Source: Leptasterias polaris | Taxonomy: Eukaryota; Echinodermata; Asteroidea; Forcipulatida; Asteriidae | NCBI GenBank assembly: GCA_037783415.1 | Contig: JAZGTN010000026.1 | Coordinates: forward strand, 3,307,001 to 3,371,000 | DNA length: 64,000 nt | Reading direction: 5' to 3' | Shown here: piece after piece, positions 56,781 through 64,000 of the stretch | How positions within the stretch are numbered: the first letter of the stretch is position 1 | Layout of the letters: each line of letters opens with the position of its first letter | Translations under genes and position numbers: made by a program | Notes under the pieces: generated by a model | Database searches by the model: none | The model's input: the letters and a program-made list of their open reading frames with translations, nothing else | Told to the model about the DNA's origin: nothing

Positions 56781-57493
56781 TAATAGACTGTGCAAGTCTC
56801 GCGCGCATTCGAACTTCCGGAACCATAGTGGTCCCAACCATATGGAGTTTTACGTGGGCGAGATTTTGTTTCATCAATTATTTTAGTTTAACGTAGTTTG
56901 TGACCTAGAAAATTATACATGTTGTTGGGAACGCAATACTAAGTGATAACAAAATATGAAAGTAAAACCAATTCAACAATATAACGAAGAAAACCCGAGA
57001 ATTAAACTTGACCTCAGCTTCCGGTTATTGCAAAAAATTAAGAATTTTGTGCTCACCTCCGATCATAAAACTTATGTAAAAGCTTGTTTTGGATGCGCGA
57101 TTATAATCGCCAGATGCTGTAATTGCAAAGCAAACCCTTTTCATTGCAGTCTATGGTGTTGAGGCGTCGGCATTCCTCCTTAAACTGCGATACGGGTCAA
57201 TTTAAAACCCGTTTGACCTTCACGAATCTGCGTAAGGGGTTTCTAAAAAGTTAACATCAAAAAAGCATCTTTGTCCCAGAGTTTTAATTTGTTTTAAATA
57301 ATAATTAACACACTTTGACGTATTTTTTTAAAAACCTAAAACTAATTTCATGAAATTGTAATGATTTATTTTTGTTGTTCAGATTTTGTCATGAGATATA
57401 ATTTAAAACAAAGATTTGATTTCAGAAATAAAAATGTTCTTCGTTTGACGTGTTTTCTCGTTCGGATACGCGCGAGACTTGCACAGCCTATTA
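56781..57493. mobile_element. 713-bp element with 33-bp inverted repeats
   Basis: The left end TAATAGACTGTGCAAGTCTC then GCGCGCATTCGAAC matches the reverse of the right end TTCGGATACGCGCGAGACTT then GCACAGCCTATTA with about four mismatches. The interior is AT-rich with one 68-codon frame and no transposase motif, so it looks non-autonomous. Confidence 0.8.
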
Positions 57494-58274
57494 ATGATAA
57501 CTTTAATTAGTCAGATTGCCCATTTTCCAGGTCCCCTGGGACCTGACTCAGGCTGACCCGGAAGATGGTTAAAAATTTGATGTTAACTCGGATTCATGCT
57601 TTAGTTTGACCCATTTTGTGGTCATTTTGACCCTGAATCCGTGTCAAACCTAATCCAGAGTTTGATTCAAGTGTGTTCGGCAATTTGTCCACAAGCTTCT
57701 CACTATAATATTTGCAAATTTTGCTTATGGTGATTTGACTATCCCAATTGCCTATAGGCCTAGTCATAATAGCTTAACTGGCCTACTTTACATCAACAGT
57801 AAAAAGCATTAGTATAAAATGTGATGCAGTCCACATTGCCTCAATGCTCAACATATTTGTATATTGCTGTGTTGATATTTTCTTTACAAATTATTCAAAC
57901 TTTCATCCTCATCAGGTGAAATGAATATTGATCGGGAATGAGGAATCTTACCGGATGGCAGACTCTCTCTAACGGAACAGTATAATAATTATAGAGGCTG
58001 GATCATCATCAATAACATGAGGCCCCTTCGAGGTATATATTTCACCAACATCAGGAGAATGAGACCCCTGTGGGCGAATTTGATAACTCGATGTGTTTCT
58101 CTTGATGGCTGATGACACCGACTCTAGTCAAAAGGAGATGTTATAAAGTTCAAGTAACAGGAAGGGACCGCCCCCATGGAAAACAATTATCGGTATCGCT
58201 TCGAAAATCTTCTTTTCCTTTCCGTTGGCATTTCTAGTATCCATCAATGTCTCGAGTTTAGGGCTGTCGATATC
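57494..58274. other. Intergenic or 3' flank of folate-receptor-like gene
   Basis: No gene or clear polyadenylation signal on the minus strand close to the stop at 58275. GGTCCCCTGGGACC near 57530 is a perfect 14-bp palindrome. Confidence 0.4.
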
Positions 58275-58967
58275 TCAAGGGAATGCTGAGCCCTCAAGGT
58301 CAATGTTATCTCCAAAATTTACTATCATCATTATCATAATCGCTGCCGCTGATAGGGTAGATGCTGCAATGGAATGCGTTATGACACCATCTGATGACGT
58401 ATCCATTGTTTCATTGAAGTAGAAACACTCCCCAGCTGAGAGAGGAGTCACTTCAAAGCGCCGACTCTTGCAGAAATGCGTCCCGTTCTTATAAAGCTCA
58501 CCGATTTCAGATCCCTTGAGAATGGCGCGTTTGCAGTTGTCGAAGATAAGATCACAAAACTCCCGGCACACCATTAATCTCTGCCGGACGTAAAACTCGT
58601 ACTGTGTCGGAGCGCAGATGTAACAAATCAGATAGTTTATGTATTTTTGACAAGCTGGCGTAGATCCCTGAAGGGCTTTTACCTTACCGAAAGCGACTTC
58701 GATCTCGACCTGTCGGCAACAGCAGTTGTCTTGGTACCAAGTGCAATTCTTGAGGTTCGGTTGAAACTCCGGTTTTCGATTATTAAAGAAAGTGCAGTAG
58801 GGTTGCTCTGCAGGCGAGCCGTTCGATTCAGTAGCTAAATGAGTATTCACAACGTCCTCTGAAGCCACGAATATTGAAGGTGCTACAAGTAATACTAATA
58901 CAAACCACGTTAGATACGCCAGCAATTGCTGTAGCACAGATGTGTTTTTAAGATGAGCGGCGGCCAT
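58275..58967 (-). CDS. Folate-receptor-like cysteine-rich protein
   Basis: 230 residues from the ATG at 58967 (context TAAACATGG). The same frame is open upstream to a Met that would give 307 residues, but the added part lacks features and would bury the signal sequence. Residues 12-36 form a signal peptide (LLAYLTWFVLVLLVAP). Residues 58-170 hold 12 of the 13 Cys after the signal, including a CCC at 82-84, CQKYINYLICYIC and MVCREFCDLIFDNC, the pattern of the folate receptor / riboflavin-binding / HHIP N-terminal fold. Three N-glycosylation sequons: N74, N161, N185. The end is hydrophobic (195-217), then 13 mostly polar residues, so it may be membrane-anchored, or the true last exon may lie further on (a GTAAAT occurs near the end). 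Ligand binding is not established. Unlike vertebrate folate-receptor genes it appears as a single exon. Confidence 0.75.
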   Translation of the reverse strand: MAAAHLKNTSVLQQLLAYLTWFVLVLLVAPSIFVASEDVVNTHLATESNGSPAEQPYCTFFNNRKPEFQPNLKNCTWYQDNCCCRQVEIEVAFGKVKALQGSTPACQKYINYLICYICAPTQYEFYVRQRLMVCREFCDLIFDNCKRAILKGSEIGELYKNGTHFCKSRRFEVTPLSAGECFYFNETMDTSSDGVITHSIAASTLSAAAIMIMMIVNFGDNIDLEGSAFP

Positions 58968-59198
58968 GTTTAACGGTGATGATTTATCTTTTTGGTCTAC
59001 TGCATCAATAACATTGTCATAATTTATGAGGGACGAACCATCTGCGTTATACAGTGTGCTGCTTGTGCGGTACAATAGCGAGGCATACCGAGTGCGTGGG
59101 GACAAAATCAATTTACTACGCAGCGTCATATAGAGGTCATATATCTGACGTGCACACGTTGGCAAACACACTATAATTGCACATCTCATTTTACACAT

Positions 59199-61754
59199 GG
59201 ACTACACTACATGCTTAAATTAATTTCACACATTATAAATTTCTCTGAGAAGAATGTTATGTTGATCACAAGGAAGGTAAATGATTAGGCCTATAATAAA
59301 CAAATTTCTCAATAAATGGAGTGACGGAGGCGAGTGACGTATAATTAATAGTGATAATTGAATTAAATTGAATAATTTACACTACCCCAGCCCCCCACTC
59401 CCACCCGTGTTCATTGCCTTTAGCAGTGAAAAATCTATTCAAAATAAAGGTCAATGTGGGGTGCAGTTTAAAGTCGGATTCCATTTTATTGACTTGACAA
59501 ACTCAGTGTTAATCTTTGTAATCAGTGATGATACTCATTGGACTGGTAATTTGCGTTCATGCTAGCTGTTGGTCGTTGGTCTTAGTTCGAAAAAACAAAT
59601 GAGTTCCTCTGTGAAGCCTAATAGTTGTTAACATTATCCCATACGCTGTCGAGGGAGGGTGAGATCCTAAGAGCATAGAGCAAGGACAGTTGTAACTCCT
59701 TCTGTCCTTGCTCTATGCCTAGAGTAACACTAGCACTGGAGGCCTTTCATTTCCTTGCGACGGGCCTATCTGTGTATACAGCACAGAGGAAGAGTCCTGT
59801 GTACGAGAGTAACTCTAAGGTCACACTTGGCATCCCCGTTGTGATCGAGCACGTTCATCTGAATAATGACATGGACTGTTGAAATCTTGTTTTTTGCACT
59901 TGTCCTTAAAAACTCCGAGTCAGACTCAGGAACAGTTGAGAACAGTTGAAGAAAACAGAAACATTTAAAGAAATAAAATAATTCTGATCACTTGGGAGTA
60001 GAAGTTCTTTGACAGACCTCTGGCACCGCTTCCGCCCCATAGACTATACAGTATCAACTGCATGCGTAGGGATATTCATTATTCTACGCCATAACTCAGA
60101 GAGACAGACGAACGTTACAACTCTCTCTCAAAGTCTGAATATTGCCCTTCTCCGGTCCACGCCTTGTTGAGATTTGTAAGATGAAGTGAAATTACCTAGA
60201 ACGATTTGTGATCTCAACTTCAGCATTTAAATATCAGTCCCGATGTTACGGCAGTTTCTCTCATCACCTCGTCTGGCGCTTCCCCGAGCTAAATAGGTCT
60301 TTTAAGTTTTAGAGCCGTCTAATGGGGACCACTTCCGGCCCCGATTCACGCCACTTTAAATTCGTTGTATGCATTGCAGAAAATACTAGTTTTTACTATC
60401 CAGAAAAATTCGGCTTGGAATAAATTCATCAGATATTACGCTTAAGGGCAGAAATTATTTGTTGTAGTTTGATTACTCAGCGGGGATTTTTCACAATTCA
60501 TTTAGAAAGTGACAACAGGATTTATTTGAGCCGTAAACACACTTAAATGAGCATATCGCAATGACATTACTTTACACGTGAAACAGAAAGGCCCAACAAC
60601 CTCGTAAAAACAACCCGTCGTTTGTTCAGTCCGCCATGAAAAATTAGCGATTGAAAAAATATATATATACACCAATAAACAAACACAACAAACGGCAACC
60701 TCGCCCCTAAATTTGGCAACAAAACCAAATAATAGATGTAAAATCCAAAAACAAAACCCAATAAACAGTTCAAAAGCTTTTCATCTCTGCCCAATTGTTA
60801 GCCTTTAAAAAATTACTAAAGAAAAATACTTTACAGGGTACACAAGGATGACGTCAGCCATAAAGTTACCCCGAATTTACAAACAAAATTAGTAGAAGTC
60901 TCACACCTTGGCGAAGACGAGTCCATTTGCATTGAAGCAAACAACGAGGAATTACTCCTGATTGTTAATATAAATTACTCACAAAGTTCAAAAAATAAAA
61001 GGTAAATAAACGAAACCAACATCCTTTTTTTATTAATAAGAATACAAAAAAATTGACATCTTCATTAGTCAATACCCAAATGAAACAATGTACTCGTTTA
61101 TTAAGGCAATTACTTTATTTGATATACCTTAAGGATACATGCATTTTTTCTTATAATCAATGTACATTACGAAAACTGGTTTGCAACTTGAAGCCTTCAA
61201 AAAAACAAACTGAAGGTACATGTATGAAGCATAATTAGCAAAATGTTCAGATCGACATATTTTGGTTCAAATGATGCGACTCCATTATCAGCGGTCCTAA
61301 GATTGTGATTAAAGGGCGCCCTCTTAGGGCAGTTATGGCCCAAAACAATTTCCGATTGGTTTTTTATGGAAACCGATACGGTTCTTACAACATTCTGTTT
61401 GGTCTTCTCCCACTTTTATACCAACATTTTGCTCCTGTCTTCGTCACAAAGACACTGTTTACATAAAGAGCGTCTTTGCACACCAGAAGATTTAGGTTAA
61501 ATTCCGTGTATTTTAGACAAAACTGGTTTAATAGGCCTATGCTTTTAAAATTAAAATATCCTAGAGCATTGCAAACCAAAAACAGATGAATCATTTGAAA
61601 CAAAACATTTTGTTAAAATTATCAAATTATAGAAAAAAAAAGACTTTTGGTGACGACTTGGGGCAGCAGACCGGGTAACTTTCCAAATTTGTTTTCCCCC
61701 ACAGAACTCTGGAAAGTACCGAGTATACAGTGCTTAATACACATAGGTGTAAGG
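59199..61754. other. Intergenic with one perfect hairpin
   Basis: No gene recognised. Contains the hairpin at 59673-59718 and otherwise AT-rich sequence with short frames. Confidence 0.45.
59673..59718. repeat. Perfect hairpin, 17-bp arms
   Basis: GCATAGAGCAAGGACAG and its exact complement are separated by a 12-base loop. The arm sequence TCCTTGCTCTATGC also occurs at about 35972-35985. Confidence 0.9.
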
Positions 61755-61774
61755 GTAAAACACAAATTATACTC

Positions 61775-61780
61775 TTTATT
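61775..61780 (-). terminator. Candidate polyadenylation signal, minus strand
   Basis: TTTATT on + (AATAAA on -) lies about 880 bases after the stop of the exon at 62655-62753. Position is plausible for that gene's 3' UTR. Confidence 0.3.
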
Positions 61781-62654
61781 TCCCATGCAAAAATTAACAT
61801 CTATTACAACTTTCCATTGTTAACTTCATTCAGAGCATGCTCATAATATCTCCGAGAGCAATGGAGTAGCTTCATTGGGCCCCATCGGGGTCATCCAAGA
61901 CTGTTGGTTTATGGGCTGGGACCAAGCGAATGGAGTATCTGTAAAGTCCGCTGCCACCTAATGACCACACAAGTCTATAATGTACCAGGGAAACAGAGCC
62001 AACAATAACTAAGCCTCTTGGTTGCTTTCTTGGCTTTCTACAAAATATTTGGGAGTCCTCGGTTATGAATTATCTTATTCATTACAAGCCTGATTCTTCA
62101 TTTATAAAAATATAATTATTTTAAGATTGTTTATACATTTTGTTTGTTTCGTTTATATTTACTTCTATTGATACAATGTAAATAATGTTCAGTGGTGATT
62201 TTAAATTGTCACCAACAGAGAGAATTTTCTATATAGTATCCAAGCTATTCTTCCTTTTCCCCCCCTATATTCATGTGAATCCATTAAAATATACTTGAAA
62301 GTGTTTCACAAAACAAAGTGAATTTGTGAATCTTTTGACAACCAAACTGAAGTTGTTCACCTTTCTAAGATATGGTTAGTTAACCACATGTACTGTACCT
62401 TTAGGTATTCTTCATTTCTAAGGTTTGTTTCTTCTTATTACAATATCCAGGCAGTATTTCCAAGAATGGGGAAGAAAATCCTTGTTCAACTGATGTTTCT
62501 AAAAATGTGTTTTGTTTTAAACAAGATTTTGTAACAACGGTTAGCAAGGCATGGAGATTGTACATGATTCTAGTGTTAATCATAAAGTACTAAAGCCATG
62601 TTAGTCTCTCTTCAAGTCTGTTTTTGTCTTGCTAGTCTCTTTCTCCAGCGGTAT

Positions 62655-62753
62655 TCATGTCCTTGACTGCAGGGGCATTGATGCTGCAAGTTCTTTGTAG
62701 ACTTTACCCCCAGCCCGACTTCCTTTGCTTTTGACATACTCTAGAGTTCGCAC
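62655..62753 (-). CDS. Probable last coding exon of a gene extending past the window
   Basis: On the minus strand a strong acceptor (TTTTTATTCTTCTTAG) ends at 62754. The exon encodes 32 residues, RTLEYVKSKGSRAGGKVY then KELAASMPLQSRT after the first Val, ending in TGA. Codon use looks normal for a coding exon, and the other frames are shorter. The incoming phase is assumed to be 0. No further exons of it are seen between 62754 and 64000. The protein is not recognised. Confidence 0.45.
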   Translation of the reverse strand: MRTLEYVKSKGSRAGGKVYKELAASMPLQSRT

Positions 62754-64000
62754 CTAAGAAGAATAAAAATGGCAAATTATTTCAGGAGTTTATTAGCAGA
62801 TGTGAAAAAGTGAGACTTGATGCTTTGTGTTGTTCAATATCTCAGTAAAACATTAAAAAATACTTAAATCTAACTACCTCAAACCCAACGGGATTTGTTT
62901 ATAATTTGTGTTACTATAGAAGGTGTGTACATGAGCCTCTGCAGGAAAATTGACACTGACTATGAACAACAACTACAAGATATAAGGGTTAAATTATCCC
63001 TTTCCCACTCCTAATAAGATGATAAAGATAAGTAATCAACAACAATTATGAAATTCATTTTGTGCAAGTTTTATTTCAAAGATATTACTGATGCACATTA
63101 AAATCGCGACAATCAAAATACACCAATATAAACAAAGATTTAAAAAATCATAATAGTAGGCCTGTCTTAATAAAAGGGTTCTTAAGCCCAGTATGAGGGC
63201 ATTAATGCCCTGTGTGGTGGCATTAATGCCCTGCAGGAGGGCAATAATGTCCAGTGGGAGGACATTGCAAAGTCTAGTGACAATGCACTCAAAAGCATGA
63301 TCTCTATGCTCAAAGTACAACAAGTTTTGCAAAGTGGATCACAGAGAAAGAAACTGTCAGTAAATATACAAAAAAAAGTATCAAGAAAAAGACCTTTTAG
63401 TTAAAAATAGAATTCAAAAATATAAAGGGCTTTGCTATTTAAAACTTTAATAAACAGCAAAATATTAAAATTGATTTGAAACACGAATGTAAATGTTAAC
63501 AAAGGTGTGATATAAAATTGGAGCAGGCCTAACATAGAAGTGAGAAAATACTTTTATCATTTAAATATTTCACATTTATAAAGTGCCACCCCTATCTGAA
63601 GAAGTTGACGACACATAGTGAGTGGAGGATGGTACAGAAAGCTCATCATTTGTTTAGTGTCAATGAAAATGCACAAATATAAATAACATATCGACAAAGT
63701 GTACATTTATAATGTGCCATGGCTGTTAATATAAAAATATAGATGTTGTAGATAGAGACAGTGGAGTATCAATGTACAAAATACAATAATTATAAACCTT
63801 AAATAGTGTACACATATAAAGAGCATTGAAGTTAAAATATAGATACATCAGTGGCAGGCAGAAGGAGTGGAGAAACAAAGGGAAAAGCTCATCAATTAAG
63901 TGTCAACGTAAATGCAACAATAATTATCAAATGTCAATAGTGTACCTTTATAATGACCATAGCTGTTTAAATATAGATACAGCTGTGGCAACACAAAGCA
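62754..64000. other. Probable intron or intergenic, no further exon seen
   Basis: AT-rich, with a small palindromic repeat at 63196-63262: GGGCATTAATGCCC occurs exactly once and GGCATTAATGCC again 21 bases on, then a diverged GGGCAATAATGTCC. A repeated pattern of TATAAAGTGCC / TATAATGTGCC and GTGTACATTTATAA blocks at 63575-63980 suggests an old ~150-bp tandem duplication. Confidence 0.4.

Noticed and set aside
59673..59718. MicroRNA precursor
   Set aside because: A 17-bp perfect stem with a 12-base loop is too short for a pre-miRNA and its arm recurs in a repeat.

Overview
This window looks like animal nuclear DNA, most likely from an echinoderm and probably a sea star. That assignment is inferred. 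The visible support is intron-containing genes with GT/AG junctions, TTAGGG-type telomere-like repeats, an intronless TRIM gene of a kind expanded in echinoderms, and many TIR-flanked short elements beginning TTAAAGG. No database search was possible. Gene density is low and repeats fill most of the space.

Layout. 0-5.4 kb: telomere-like start, a cluster of tRNA-like SINE modules, a MITE, then a TRIM RING/B-box gene (+). 5.4-14.4 kb: repeats only, including a MITE, a 42-bp minisatellite, a broken pogo/Tigger-type DDE transposase and a 17-copy 68-bp minisatellite. 14.5-19.4 kb: a Ty3/gypsy-type LTR retrotransposon on the minus strand with ~99% identical LTRs, a tRNA-Pro-like primer site, a SCAN-like gag, RT and RNase H, no visible protease or integrase, and a nested LINE 3' end. 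20.3-30.2 kb: a complete nine-exon mitochondrial dicarboxylate carrier gene (SLC25A10-like, +), whose introns hold SINEs, MITEs, a five-copy hairpin minisatellite and a decayed duplicate of exon 8. 30-35.8 kb: its probable 3' UTR, a 20-bp satellite, SINEs and MITEs. 35.9-42.5 kb: a multi-exon gene (+) for a His-rich protein ending in 13 GYPAAPS-like heptads; a possible first exon is split by a 65-bp MITE. 42.6-45.3 kb: several palindromic or TIR elements. 46.0-47.0 kb: an intronless class A GPCR (-). 48-57.5 kb: mostly repeats, including a TIR element that carries an internal telomeric repeat tract. 58.3-59.0 kb: a folate-receptor-like secreted or anchored protein (-). 61.7-62.8 kb: the last exon and 3' UTR of a minus-strand gene that continues beyond the window.

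The genes do not form a pathway: a RING protein with a propeller-like C-terminus, a mitochondrial carrier, a low-complexity protein, a receptor and a cysteine-rich extracellular protein share no evident link. The most notable signals are in the mobile and repetitive fraction: the telomere-repeat-bearing TIR element, the MITE that matches the end of the DDE transposon and may interrupt a coding exon, the hairpin minisatellite in an SLC25A10 intron, the exon-8 relic and several near-perfect palindromes.
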